Assembly (NCBI RefSeq): GCF_016592435.1 | Contig: NZ_AP014545.1 | Span: 2,178,693 to 2,242,692 of the forward strand | Reading direction: 5' to 3' | From: Amphritea japonica ATCC BAA-1530 | Lineage (GTDB): Bacteria > Pseudomonadota > Gammaproteobacteria > Pseudomonadales > Balneatricaceae | DNA: 64,000 nucleotides | In this document: in pieces, positions 26,348-35,617 of the stretch | How the letters are laid out: every line of letters starts with the position of its first letter | Position numbering within the stretch: position 1 is the first letter of the stretch | Made by a program: the position numbers and the translations under genes | Notes under the pieces: generated by a model | Seen by the model: only the letters and a program-made list of their open reading frames with translations | Databases searched by the model: none | What the model was told of the DNA's origin: nothing

Positions 26348-27811
26348 TTAACGCTGGATACCACCGATACAGATATATTTAGTTTCCAGGTAATCATCCA
26401 GACCATACTTTGAACCTTCACGGCCCTGCCCAGACTCTTTCACGCCTCCGAATGGAATGACCTCAGAGCTGATAGCGGTTTCATTCACGCCAACCATACC
26501 GTACTCAATTCCTTCAGACACACGCCAGATACGACCCACGTTCTCGGTATACAGATAGGCTGCCAGGCCAAACTCTGTATCGTTCGCCATCGAAATAGCC
26601 TGTTCTTCACTACTGAACTTAAAGACAGGCGCAACCGGTCCAAAGATCTCTTCAGAGAAGATACTCATGTTGTCATCTACATTGGTCAGAATGGTTGGCT
26701 CATAAAAGCAGTTACCCAAGTCTGAAGGCTTACCGCCGGTGACAACATTCGCTCCCTGCTTGACCGCGTTCTGAACAATATTATCGATATCACCCAGTGC
26801 TTTTTTAGATACCACAGGACCGTGAGTCGTGTCGGCATCGAAGCCAAGCCCCAGACGGAAGTCATTTACCGCCGCTGCAAATTTTTCAACAAAAGCATCA
26901 TAGATACCTTCCTGAACCAACAGTCGGTTAGCACAGATGCAGGTCTGGCCTGAGTTCCGGTATTTAGACACCAGCGCACCTTTAACCGCCAGATCCAAAT
27001 CTGCATCGTCAAAGATAATAACCGGCGCGTTACCACCCAGCTCCATTGAAGTACGCTTTACTGTATCCGCACACTGCTTCATCAGTAGCTTGCCAACCGG
27101 AGTCGATCCGGTGAACGTCAGCTTTTTAACCACCGGATTAGAGGTCATCTCACCACCAACCTTTGAAGACTGAGAGCTCGGCAGTACGCTGAACAAGCCA
27201 GCAGGTAAACCAGCCCGATTAGCCAGCTCTACCAACGATAGCGCTGAAAGAGGCGTCTCAGCTGCAGGCTTCAACACAATCGCACAACCTGCCGCCAGGG
27301 CTGGAGCAGCTTTACGGGTGATCATCGCGTTCGGGAAATTCCAGGGTGTAATGGCTGCGACAACCCCTACCGGCTGTTTAATCACAATACTACGACGATC
27401 GTTAGCAGAAGGCAGCACATCGCCATACACACGCTTGCCTTCTTCGGCAAACCATTTCAAATATGAAGCGCCATACATGACTTCACCCTTTGACTCAAAA
27501 ACAGGCTTGCCCTGCTCCAGCGTCATGATTGCCGCCAGATCATCGATATTTTCGATAATCAATGCGTGCCAACGTTCCAGTATTTCTGAACGCTGTCCCG
27601 CTGGTAATGCTTTCCACTCAAGCATCGCGGAATCAGCAGCGGCAATAGCTCGTGCAGTCTCAGCCTGGCCAACACTAGCCACCTCGGCAATAGCATCACC
27701 GGTAGCAGGATTCATAACAGTAAAGGTTTCGCCTGCATCGCCATCAACCCACTGCCCATCTATAAACGCCTGAGTCTTCAGCAACGAGGAATCTTTCAGT
27801 TCTAATTTCAT
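26348..27811 (-). CDS. gabD: NAD(P)+-dependent succinate-semialdehyde dehydrogenase
   Basis: An aldehyde dehydrogenase of 487 residues resembling GabD. ITPWNFPNAMITRK and TGSTPVGKLL are cofactor loops, MELGGNAP holds the general-base Glu, and NSGQTCICANR carries the catalytic Cys with a second Cys two residues on, typical of SSADH. PFGGVKESGQGREG follows near the end. It would oxidise the succinate semialdehyde released by HpaI, completing the pathway. The ATG at 27811 follows AAGAGA; the frame extends to 27844 without better signals. Confidence 0.87.
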   Translation of the reverse strand: MKLELKDSSLLKTQAFIDGQWVDGDAGETFTVMNPATGDAIAEVASVGQAETARAIAAADSAMLEWKALPAGQRSEILERWHALIIENIDDLAAIMTLEQGKPVFESKGEVMYGASYLKWFAEEGKRVYGDVLPSANDRRSIVIKQPVGVVAAITPWNFPNAMITRKAAPALAAGCAIVLKPAAETPLSALSLVELANRAGLPAGLFSVLPSSQSSKVGGEMTSNPVVKKLTFTGSTPVGKLLMKQCADTVKRTSMELGGNAPVIIFDDADLDLAVKGALVSKYRNSGQTCICANRLLVQEGIYDAFVEKFAAAVNDFRLGLGFDADTTHGPVVSKKALGDIDNIVQNAVKQGANVVTGGKPSDLGNCFYEPTILTNVDDNMSIFSEEIFGPVAPVFKFSSEEQAISMANDTEFGLAAYLYTENVGRIWRVSEGIEYGMVGVNETAISSEVIPFGGVKESGQGREGSKYGLDDYLETKYICIGGIQR

Positions 27812-27876
27812 AGCTATCTCTTTTAACGTTATCGGGCAGTTCAACCCGGTTATTATGTCTATACTCTATTTCAATT

Positions 27877-28006
27877 TACTTAATAAGTTAAGTACTTTTT
27901 TTATCTAGCTTGAATCAACTGATATAATGACCTCATGAAAGAGCTCTAACCCCTTCATAACTAGCAGACTTATGCTTCTCAGTGTATTCTGTTAACTTAT
28001 TAAGTA
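27877..28006. promoter_or_regulatory. Paired AT-rich operator-like sites between gabD and the MFS gene
   Basis: TACTTAATAAGTTAA occurs at 27877-27891 (continuing as an imperfect dyad to 27894) and, in inverted orientation, at 27992-28006. One copy lies before each divergent gene. The half-site TTAA-AGTTAA resembles but does not equal the hpaD palindrome, so a MarR-family protein is likely, HpaR or another. About 70 bp of AT-rich DNA separates the copies. Confidence 0.5.
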
Positions 28007-28038
28007 TTTTACAGATTACACAACAATACCGGTCCATT

Positions 28039-29235
28039 ATGTCAACATCCACTAGTCGCAGTGATACTCAGATTAAAACCCCTGTTGCACTATTAGCCGG
28101 AATGGCGATCGCCAGTCCTGTTGCACTCAATCTGTATGCGCCAGTAATGCCGGTCTTAACAGAACAGTTCAATACCAGCTCCTTTACCATTCAGCTGGGC
28201 TTTACCTTTTACCTGTTAACACTGGCGATAGGACAGCTGATTAGTGGTCCGCTAGCCGACCGCTATGGCCGCCGCCCAGTACTCTTTTGGGGCTTTCTTT
28301 TACACATTCTCGGTGGGCTGCTGGGGGCTTTTGCCTTCGAAGTATGGCAGCTCTTATTTGCCCGGATTCTTCAGGCGGCCGGGGGATGTACCGGTATGCT
28401 ATTAGCGCGCAGCATTATTCTGGACCAGCACGGTAAAGACAAAGCCGCCGGGATGCTTGGATACATCACCATGGGCATCGCCAGCGCTCAGGCATTAGCC
28501 CCTACTCTCGGAGGTTACCTGAACCTTGCAGCAGGCTGGCAATCAGTCTTTTGGGTCTCCATGGCTCTGGGGACTCTGGTCTGGCTGGGAGCACTCTTTA
28601 CGCTGCCTGAGACAGCCTCCGCTAATGCAAACAGCGGTACCCTGCTACAAAGCTTCGCCCGGTACCGTACCGTCCTCTCGTCCCGTAACTATATTTTTTG
28701 CGCGCTCTCAGCGACGATGATTGCATCAGGCTTTTTTATATTTATGACCAGTGCTCCCTTTCTGGTCGCCGAACAACTGCACGGGAACTCTGCCGACTAC
28801 GGCAACTGGTTTTTGCTGGTCGCGGGTGGGTTCTGGTTTGGAAGCCTTACGGCTGGCCGTATTTCAGCCAGAGTAGGAACCCGCCAGATGATGTTTCTTG
28901 GGAATGGTCTTTCGGCGGGCGGAGCTGTGCTAATGCTAGTACTGTTTTTACTCATGCCTTTCAGCTTTCTAGCACTTTTTGTACCGATGTCCCTCTATAC
29001 TTATGGCCGAGGGCTGAGCCAGCCAAGTGCTCAGGCCGCCGCGATCTCTTCGACAACAGGAGCTGTTGCTACAGCAACGGGAATGCTGGGTTTTTTCCAA
29101 TTAACCTTAGGGTCTCTGGTTGCTCAGCTAACCCCTCTACTAATAGATTTCAGCATCAACATGCTGCCTGTTGTGCTTATATGCCTGGCTATTTTAGCGT
29201 TACTTTTTGCCCTTAAAGGCAGTAAAGGGGAATAA
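28039..29235 (+). CDS. Bcr/CflA-type MFS efflux transporter
   Basis: 398 residues from the ATG at 28039 (MSTSTSRSDTQ), with 12 hydrophobic segments. LYAPVMPVLTEQFN and GPLADRYGRRPVLFWG (motif A) are the Bcr/CflA drug-resistance subfamily pattern. The longer GTG frame from 27982 covers the operator-like site and is rejected. It diverges from gabD, so it may export an aromatic or semialdehyde intermediate. Confidence 0.85.
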   Translation: MSTSTSRSDTQIKTPVALLAGMAIASPVALNLYAPVMPVLTEQFNTSSFTIQLGFTFYLLTLAIGQLISGPLADRYGRRPVLFWGFLLHILGGLLGAFAFEVWQLLFARILQAAGGCTGMLLARSIILDQHGKDKAAGMLGYITMGIASAQALAPTLGGYLNLAAGWQSVFWVSMALGTLVWLGALFTLPETASANANSGTLLQSFARYRTVLSSRNYIFCALSATMIASGFFIFMTSAPFLVAEQLHGNSADYGNWFLLVAGGFWFGSLTAGRISARVGTRQMMFLGNGLSAGGAVLMLVLFLLMPFSFLALFVPMSLYTYGRGLSQPSAQAAAISSTTGAVATATGMLGFFQLTLGSLVAQLTPLLIDFSINMLPVVLICLAILALLFALKGSKGE

Positions 29236-29261
29236 ATAAATGCGCTCTATTCCTCCAATAT

Positions 29262-29630
29262 CTAGCTTATAAAAATCATATGTAATAATCGGCCCGGCAT
29301 CAAAACAGCACCTACTGCAGCGCCAATCGTACCCAGATACGCACCCACAGCATAGCTTCTGTGAGAACGAATATTCCCTCTTCGAGCTGAACCAACAGAT
29401 AAGACAACACAGATCAGAACCCAGATCGAAAGTAGGTGAATTGGGCCATACCCATAAAACCAATTAACAAAGCCAGTAATTCCAAAGGAAGATATTGAAG
29501 CGATTATCATCGCTAACATCCAAGACCAGCCCAGCCGTTTATGCAGTGAAGTCCCCTTGGCCCAGCGCAGCTGAAGAAAACCAATTACCAATACCCATGT
29601 AGCCGCTGACAGGTGAACATAGGTATGCAT
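29262..29630 (-). CDS. DUF2306 membrane protein
   Basis: 122 residues with four predicted transmembrane helices and conserved His residues (MHTYVHLSAA, SLHKRLGW, GPIHLLSIW, RSHRSYAVG), matching the DUF2306 pattern of small possibly heme- or redox-linked membrane proteins. Function is unknown. It is 22 bp downstream of the DinB gene. Confidence 0.72.
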   Translation of the reverse strand: MHTYVHLSAATWVLVIGFLQLRWAKGTSLHKRLGWSWMLAMIIASISSFGITGFVNWFYGYGPIHLLSIWVLICVVLSVGSARRGNIRSHRSYAVGAYLGTIGAAVGAVLMPGRLLHMIFIS

Positions 29631-29651
29631 TACTTTTCCGTACCCTGCATA

Positions 29652-30197
29652 TCAATCCTTTATAACATCTGGAATATCAATTAAAAAATCGGTGCACCCA
29701 ATATCAATATCATGCTGATATAACAGTGTACTAACCTGACCTCGATGGTGGGTTTGATGATTAAAAAAATGACTGAGCAACTCACCGAAATTGCGCTCGC
29801 TCACTACCCCTTGAGAATTGGCATAGACTAAACCACGGGCAAAATCATCCTCGCGAATCTCTTCGTTCAACCACTGGTTAATTGTTCCATCAACAAAATT
29901 TCGAGCTTTTACCAGTAAAACCAATTCCGGGTAAAGGATCTCATTAAGATGTTTTGGCCTTGGCAAAGCACTTAAACCTTTTAATGAATGATAACGAGCA
30001 GAATGCAATGAAAACCGGGACAGCCAAAGAAGATCCCCCACCAGGATATGGTTAAGCGTACCAAGGATGGACGAAAAAAACGCACCGCTATCCGCCCCTA
30101 ATTGGTCGCTATCAAGCTTACTTGAGGCTGTATATACCTGATCGTTCATGCGCTGATTATAGTCAGCCATCAATATATAGTGATTCCTGATATCCAT
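29652..30197 (-). CDS. DinB family protein
   Basis: About 181 residues forming a four-helix bundle. The metal-binding His triad is visible in LNHILVGD and in FFNHQTHHRGQV. DinB proteins include mycothiol/bacillithiol-type transferases and many of unknown role. The start at 30197 (MDIRNHY) is preferred because GGGAG lies 6 bp before it, while it abuts the ATG at 30203. It is the middle gene of a three-gene minus-strand run (DUF1272, DinB, DUF2306). Confidence 0.8.
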   Translation of the reverse strand: MDIRNHYILMADYNQRMNDQVYTASSKLDSDQLGADSGAFFSSILGTLNHILVGDLLWLSRFSLHSARYHSLKGLSALPRPKHLNEILYPELVLLVKARNFVDGTINQWLNEEIREDDFARGLVYANSQGVVSERNFGELLSHFFNHQTHHRGQVSTLLYQHDIDIGCTDFLIDIPDVIKD

Positions 30198-30214
30198 AAG
30201 CATCTCCCTAAAAC

Positions 30215-30523
30215 TTATCTATTCTCAGGTTTGATCGGATTTATCATATCTGTAAATTCAGCGAGTTCATCGGCACTATACGGAGTATGCACACGTAGCG
30301 TGGATGCCGGATGAACATTGAGCCCTACTCCAGCTCTGTATTCGCTTGTTGGTCGTACAGGTCTGCTACTAAAACCCCCACCACAGTTAGGGCATACATT
30401 GTTAAGCTGCTTATCTACGCAATTCCGGCAGAAAGTACATTCATAACTACAGATGCAGGCTTCAGTCGAATTAGGCGGCAGATCGATATCACAATTTTCA
30501 CAATTTGGGCGCAGTTCTAGCAT
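30215..30523 (-). CDS. DUF1272 zinc-ribbon-like protein
   Basis: A 102-residue cytosolic protein opening with MLELRPNCENCDIDLPP and continuing with CICSYECTFCRNC and CPNCGG: nine Cys that probably bind two zinc ions, matching DUF1272. The C-terminal half is low in motifs. It is 17 bp upstream of the DinB gene. Function is unknown. Confidence 0.82.
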   Translation of the reverse strand: MLELRPNCENCDIDLPPNSTEACICSYECTFCRNCVDKQLNNVCPNCGGGFSSRPVRPTSEYRAGVGLNVHPASTLRVHTPYSADELAEFTDMINPIKPENR

Positions 30524-30822
30524 TAAAAAGATCCTCCCTAATCTGGATTGAGTATTAAGTCACCATCGATTTTACTGTTAATAAAACGCTAAGGACAAGT
30601 TATCGAAGTTACTTACAAGCAGTAACAAAGCACAAATCTCATCTATGCTATGGACTCACGCCACCTCAGTAAGCCAATAAGCATACAGCTGAGAATGGCT
30701 CTGAATACAGGTCACTATTAATCTACTATGAGAAATCGCTACGATTAAAGCTCATAAGCTTGTTCTGATAATCGATAGCCCGGATGTACTTACTTAGTTT
30801 GCATAAACCGCCTGCTATCCGT

Positions 30823-31275
30823 TTATTCAGTGACTGCCGCTTTCGTTATACCTGCCAGGGCTTTGGATATTTTTAAGATAACAGCATCACAATCAGAAAT
30901 AGCATGCCGTTTTATTAGATAAGCAGGATCATTATATGAGATCCATACCGTCGATTGATCATCAGACCACACAAGTGCTTTTTGAGGCAGATCCAGAGCG
31001 ACACTTAGCTGACACTTCATCAATGGACTTCCTGCTTTAGGGTTGCCAAAGATAATGAGCTCAGCATCTGCTAACTGAATACCCACACCAGCTGCCGCTT
31101 CAGAGTGTTTTATCCGGTTAAATACCGTCATGCCTTTAGAGGTTAGAACATCATTCAATCTATCGGCTGTTTCTTTAACACTGTGCGGGCTTTGAACATT
31201 GATCACACCCTCAGCCGCTATGGCTGGTAAAGCTATAAAGATCGCAATCAGTGCGAGCAGTACACTTCTAATCAT
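30823..31275 (-). CDS. Periplasmic DUF302 protein
   Basis: 150 residues with a signal peptide (MIRSVLLALIAIFIALPAIAA) and one DUF302 domain: SVKETADRLNDVLTSKGMTVF, then ELIIFGNPKAGSPLM, then PQKALVWSD. DUF302 domains bind small ligands and often occur in the periplasm. The ATG at 31275 has GGGAG at normal spacing. The 299-bp gap on its left (30524-30822) holds nothing I can identify. Confidence 0.85.
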   Translation of the reverse strand: MIRSVLLALIAIFIALPAIAAEGVINVQSPHSVKETADRLNDVLTSKGMTVFNRIKHSEAAAGVGIQLADAELIIFGNPKAGSPLMKCQLSVALDLPQKALVWSDDQSTVWISYNDPAYLIKRHAISDCDAVILKISKALAGITKAAVTE

Positions 31276-31458
31276 TTTCCACTCCCGAATATTTTCCACA
31301 TGGTTACTGATAGAAGCTATCAGACTCTATTGAGTCTAGATGGTATTTAAACAATTGTTCAGAAATTAAGACTCCAAGTTCAAAAGACGAGCACTATAGA
31401 GCGGAAAGACTTGAAACCAGTGGGGATCGATCAGCGGATATATCTGCACATAAAACAT

Positions 31459-31503
31459 AAAAAGGGCGCTATGAATCAGCTCAGGTACTGACCCATAACG
31501 CCC
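31459..31503 (-). terminator. Long-stem terminator of the MscS gene
   Basis: On the minus strand, stem GGGCGTTATG / CATAGCGCCC (10 bp, one wobble) with an inner GTCAG/CTGAT pairing is followed by TTTTTATG. It sits 30 bp after the MscS stop codon. Confidence 0.82.
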
Positions 31504-31532
31504 TACGCTAGCTTGTAGTATAGGAAGACGGC

Positions 31533-32363
31533 TTAAGCCGTTTCATTCACAACTATAACTTTACGATGAGGGAACGGAATTTCGATATTGTTTTCATCCA
31601 GCGCCTTTTTAATCTGCTCAGGTACAGAATAAAGCACGCTGAAATAGTGTTCGCCCTTACAGAAAGGTCGAACGACAAAATCAACTGAACTGTCATTCAA
31701 TGTACTTACCTCAACAAATGGAGCTGGCGTATCGAGAATGTGCGGGTGCTTAGCCAATACCTCATCAATCACCGCCCGTACAGCATCGGTATTCTCTCCA
31801 TAGGCAACACCAAAGCTCATATCAACGCCACGAACCTCGTAATGAGAGTGATTGATAATCTTTTCACCCCAGATTTTGCTGTTTGGGATAATAATCTGCT
31901 GATGATCAAACGTTCTCAGTACGGTAGTAAACATATCAATCTCAGTGACGTTACCGAAACAGCCACCCGCATCAATATAATCGCCCGCCTTATAAGGTCG
32001 GAATATTAGCAACATCACTCCTGCTGCTAAGTTAGACAGCGCACCCTGTAAAGCTAAACCGACTGCCAGACCCGCTGCACCCAGCAGTGCAACAATAGAC
32101 GCGGTCTGTACGCCAAAACGGTTCAGTATCGCAATGAACACAAAAGCCAGAATCACATAACGCGCGAGGCTACTTAAAAAACGGAACAACGTATCATCCA
32201 GATGCGGACTCTTCTTACTCAGGCCGATAATCATCTTACTAACACTGTTCGCTATCCAGAAGCCTATAAGTAGAATAACAATCGCTAGCAGTATATTTGT
32301 AGCCCAGGCGATAGCCGCCGGAAGGTATTGGTTGATATCTATATTTTCAATAATTTCCTGCAT
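31533..32363 (-). CDS. mscS: Small-conductance mechanosensitive channel (MscS family)
   Basis: 276 residues, the classic short MscS size. Three transmembrane helices come first. The pore-lining third helix is ALLGAAGLAVGLALQGALSNLAAGVMLL-like, with the Gly/Ala packing pattern, followed by FRPYKAGDYI and the beta domain (DHQQIIIPNSKIWGE). It forms the osmotic safety valve of the inner membrane. It is monocistronic with its own terminator. Confidence 0.92.
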   Translation of the reverse strand: MQEIIENIDINQYLPAAIAWATNILLAIVILLIGFWIANSVSKMIIGLSKKSPHLDDTLFRFLSSLARYVILAFVFIAILNRFGVQTASIVALLGAAGLAVGLALQGALSNLAAGVMLLIFRPYKAGDYIDAGGCFGNVTEIDMFTTVLRTFDHQQIIIPNSKIWGEKIINHSHYEVRGVDMSFGVAYGENTDAVRAVIDEVLAKHPHILDTPAPFVEVSTLNDSSVDFVVRPFCKGEHYFSVLYSVPEQIKKALDENNIEIPFPHRKVIVVNETA

Positions 32364-32589
32364 GAATCTAATTCCTTATTTTGGATTCGCTGAGTGATGC
32401 CAGAACATAATTGAACTGGTGCAGAGGTACTCACTACCCGATAATTTATAGTTGAGGGCCAAACACCGATCAAGATCACTCGCTATACAATAGCCAATAT
32501 CAACTTGAATCGCCAATTGGTTAAGCCATTTAAAACAATTGGTTATACAGGTTCTTATAATAAAATTTGGAGAATTTTATATTTGAGTA

Positions 32590-33093
32590 TTAATCCAGCT
32601 TATAAACGTAGAACTGAGTCGTCCCCTTCGCCCCGGGAAGAGAGACAAAACCCAAACCTATAAGTAAGTTTGAAGATCTGACATTGGCGATATCGACACC
32701 ACCAATTAATCTGGACCAATGAGCATCTTCCCGACACCACTTGATCAAACCTGACAAAAGCTCTTTAGCGTATCCAAGCCCCCAGCAAAATTCACCGAAG
32801 AGATAGCCAATATGTGCATCAAGATTATCGCTATAAATAAAAGCAAAGCCGATAACTTCTTCCGTACTCTTCAATCTGATGATTAACAAGCGGCTTTCAG
32901 AAGTCATTCGTTCGAACCAACGAATAGCCGCCGCTGTTGATGTAATATCATGAAAATGAGTGGGAAGATGTTCGACAACCGACGGGATCAGAATCTTTAG
33001 CACATCGGCATAAAGCGCATTCAGTTCTGCCTCCGGTGTGTTTAAAGAAGCCTCATCCACCCTAAGACGTGACGTGTCGAATAAACGAATCAC
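32590..33093 (-). CDS. GNAT family N-acetyltransferase
   Basis: 167 residues of RimJ/RimL-like type: an N-terminal IRLFDTSRLRV, HIGYLFGEFCWGLGYAKELLSGLIKW as the acetyl-CoA binding region, and NVRSSNLLIGLGFVSL near the end. The acceptor is unknown. It lies between mscS and hpaF and has no obvious link to the hpa pathway. Confidence 0.8.
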   Translation of the reverse strand: MIRLFDTSRLRVDEASLNTPEAELNALYADVLKILIPSVVEHLPTHFHDITSTAAAIRWFERMTSESRLLIIRLKSTEEVIGFAFIYSDNLDAHIGYLFGEFCWGLGYAKELLSGLIKWCREDAHWSRLIGGVDIANVRSSNLLIGLGFVSLPGAKGTTQFYVYKLD

Positions 33094-33298
33094 TTAGTTT
33101 CCAGATTACGGTTATGAGTTCTTAATCTACAACAAATCACCCGTTTAAATATAGATAATTTATCAGATTATCTACTGAGCAAAGCGCTTAAAGTAATAAC
33201 CCGTCACCAGGACAGCAGCTGATATAAGTAGGCCAGAAGTGGGGATCGGACGTTGCACAAAGATGCAACCGGCGAAGCTGCCGGTTGCGAGCAGAGAT

Positions 33299-33688
33299 CT
33301 ACTTCTTCTCAGCGAGCTTCTTATGAATATTATTCATCCGATAGTTACGTTCTGGATGCAGCTCAATCATTTCAAAACCGATGCTCATCCAACGCTTATC
33401 AAAGGTTGGCTGAAGGCATTGTGTGAACGTTTCAAAAATCTTATCGCAGGCGGCCTTTAGTACTTCAGGTTCACGCCCAGAGCCGACTTTGGCGGTCAGG
33501 TGAACAAAGGTATTGTCCGGATCGCCTTCGCCGATACGAAAGTGATCGCAACGGACAGCCCGGGTGCGGATACCACCGATTGGGAATACACCGGTCCCGA
33601 TAGCTGTTTCATTGAGCTTTTCGAACAGACCAGGGATATCCAGATCGTCTTCTAAATTAGCGGAATATTCCATAATAAAATGCGGCAT
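33299..33688 (-). CDS. hpaF: 5-carboxymethyl-2-hydroxymuconate delta-isomerase
   Basis: A 129-residue tautomerase-superfamily enzyme. The catalytic proline follows the initiator Met (MPHFIMEYSANL). GGIRTRAVRCDHFRIGEGD and CLQPTFDKRWMSIGFEM are the HpaF/HpcD signatures. It isomerises the product of HpaE in the homoprotocatechuate meta-pathway. It is the last gene of the minus-strand cluster but 367 bp from hpaE; that gap is occupied by two structured repeats. Confidence 0.93.
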   Translation of the reverse strand: MPHFIMEYSANLEDDLDIPGLFEKLNETAIGTGVFPIGGIRTRAVRCDHFRIGEGDPDNTFVHLTAKVGSGREPEVLKAACDKIFETFTQCLQPTFDKRWMSIGFEMIELHPERNYRMNNIHKKLAEKK

Positions 33689-33840
33689 AAATTATCTCCG
33701 ATAAGTACTTCAGTACTTAGCTATAAAATAATACGTAATGAGCACAGGCCTGAAAAGAAAAAGCTGACAAAGATTGCTCTTAGTCAGCGTCTGTAACAGA
33801 TCAAGTGCATAACACTTCTAAGCGTTAAGAGCGAAGATCA

Positions 33841-33932
33841 GATAAGGCGAATGAAGGGAAAAGCGCGCAGTTTAGTTTACTAAATGAGCACTTTGAGCCT
33901 TCATTCAACGCCATATGATCAAGCGCAATAGC
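33841..33932. repeat. Structured intergenic repeat, copy 1
   Basis: A 92-bp element with nested inverted repeats: outer GAATGAAGG / CCTTCATTC and inner TTTAG / CTAAA, separated by single-stranded segments shared with copy 2 (AAGCG-G-AG, TGAGCA-T-TGAG, AACGCC-TAT, AATAGC). See copy 2 for the comparison. Confidence 0.75.
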
Positions 33933-33962
33933 TAAGGGTTAAAGCGTAATGAATGCAGGCTA

Positions 33963-34054
33963 GACTAGGCAAAAACTGGCGAAGAAGCGGAGCCTACTAT
34001 TGTAGGTGAGCATTCTGAGCCAGTTTTTAACGCCGTATAGCCAAACGTAATAGC
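33963..34054. repeat. Structured intergenic repeat, copy 2
   Basis: A 92-bp element aligning without gaps to copy 1 at a 122-bp offset. Loop and linker sequences are kept, but both stems are replaced: outer AAAAACTGG / CCAGTTTTT and inner CCTAC / GTAGG. The element ends one base before the hpaE stop codon region (34056-34058). Complete replacement of paired bases with pairing kept shows selection or copying of structure, not sequence. Confidence 0.75.
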
Positions 34055-34055
34055 T

Positions 34056-35579
34056 TTAACGGCCGAGGACAGGCACTTTATGGGTATCATGGGAGATACA
34101 CACGTTCTTCGTTTCCATATAGAAATCAAAGCTCCAGTCTCCGCCGTCACGGCCAATACCGGACATCTTCACACCACCGAACGGTGATGGCAGGTTACGG
34201 TTGTTCTCAGAGTTAACCCACAGCATACCGGCTTCAACTTTATCCGCCATGCGCATTGCGCAACCGGTATTGCTAGTCCAGATGTAGCCTGCCAGACCAT
34301 AGATAGTATCATTAGCCAATCGAACAGCATCTTCTTCGGTATCGAATTCGATAGCCGTCAGAACAGGACCAAAGATCTCTTCCTGAGCGATACGCATGCT
34401 GTTCTTCGCTTCTACAAACAGGGTCGGTGTTACATAGTTACCCGGGCCCATTTCGTCACGCAGAGACTTACCGCCAACAGCGATAGTTGCGCCATCTTGC
34501 TTAGCAATATCGAAGTAGCTGGTTACTTTGTCGTAGTGACCAGTGTGTACCAGCGGACCGACTTCCGTTTCAGGATCAAGAGAGTGGCCAACCTTCAGAT
34601 TTGCAACACGCTCTTTCAGTGCAGCCAGGAATTTATCCTTGATACCGCTTTGAACCAACAGACGACTAGAGCTGGTGCAGCGCTGACCGTTCAGGCTATA
34701 GATCATGAAGACTACAGCATCCAGTGCACGATCAAAGTCAGCATCGTCAAATACGATAACCGGATTCTTACCACCCAGTTCCAGATGCAAACGCTTCAAC
34801 GTTGATGCAGTCTGAGCCTGGATCATTTTACCTGTGGCAGAATCACCTACCAGCGCAACGGCTTTAATAGCAGGGTGCTCAGTCAGTGCTTTACCCGCCA
34901 CAGTACCGAAACCGTTAACCATGTTCCAAACACCTTTAGGCAAGCCCGCAGCGTCAGCACACTCAGCCAGAATAGCACCCGTCAATGGGCTCAGTTCGGC
35001 AGGTTTATGTACAACAGTACAACCGGCAGCCAGCGCTGGCGCGATCTTCCAGGTAGACAACATGAACGGTGTGTTCCATGGCGTAATAACCGCCACTGGA
35101 CCGATTGGATTACGCACAGTGAAGTTAGTGTGCTCAGCCTGGTGCAAAGACAAACCGTTACGCGCTTCAGGTGCCTGATCGGCAAAGAAACGGAAGTTCG
35201 CAGCACCACGAACAGCAGCCTGACGCATAAAGCGCAGCGGCTGGCCACAGTCCATCGATTCAACCATCGCAATCTCTTCAGCACGCTTTTCCAGCTCATC
35301 ACCCAGACGGTGCAGAATTTTCTTACGCTCAGCACCCGGGGTAGCAGCCCAGTCAGCAGCGGCCGCAGCGGCGGCTTCACACGCAGCGTTTACATCTTCA
35401 GTTGTCGCTGCAACGACTTTACCCAGATAGCTCTGATCAGTCGGTGAAGTATTATCAAAAGTGTTCGCTTCAGTACCCTGCGTCCACTCACCATTGATGA
35501 ACAAGCCCAGTGGGTTTTCTTTAAAGCGCGCCAGGTAACCTTCAGCTTTCGCAAGATTCTGTTTTAGTTGTTCGCTCAT
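34056..35579 (-). CDS. hpaE: 5-carboxymethyl-2-hydroxymuconic-semialdehyde dehydrogenase
   Basis: An aldehyde dehydrogenase of 507 residues oxidising the HpaD ring-opening product to 5-carboxymethyl-2-hydroxymuconate. Motifs: ITPWNTPFMLSTWK, VGDSATGKMI, HLELGGKNPVI (general-base Glu), NGQRCTSSSR (catalytic Cys) and SPFGGVKMSGIGRDGG. The ATG at 35579 has AGGAG 7 bp before it; the ORF continues upstream to 35612 without support. It follows hpaG2 by 38 bp in the operon. Confidence 0.94.
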   Translation of the reverse strand: MSEQLKQNLAKAEGYLARFKENPLGLFINGEWTQGTEANTFDNTSPTDQSYLGKVVAATTEDVNAACEAAAAAAADWAATPGAERKKILHRLGDELEKRAEEIAMVESMDCGQPLRFMRQAAVRGAANFRFFADQAPEARNGLSLHQAEHTNFTVRNPIGPVAVITPWNTPFMLSTWKIAPALAAGCTVVHKPAELSPLTGAILAECADAAGLPKGVWNMVNGFGTVAGKALTEHPAIKAVALVGDSATGKMIQAQTASTLKRLHLELGGKNPVIVFDDADFDRALDAVVFMIYSLNGQRCTSSSRLLVQSGIKDKFLAALKERVANLKVGHSLDPETEVGPLVHTGHYDKVTSYFDIAKQDGATIAVGGKSLRDEMGPGNYVTPTLFVEAKNSMRIAQEEIFGPVLTAIEFDTEEDAVRLANDTIYGLAGYIWTSNTGCAMRMADKVEAGMLWVNSENNRNLPSPFGGVKMSGIGRDGGDWSFDFYMETKNVCISHDTHKVPVLGR

Positions 35580-35617
35580 ATCTACTATTCTCCTCGTACT
35601 CTGATTACTCAAAGTGC

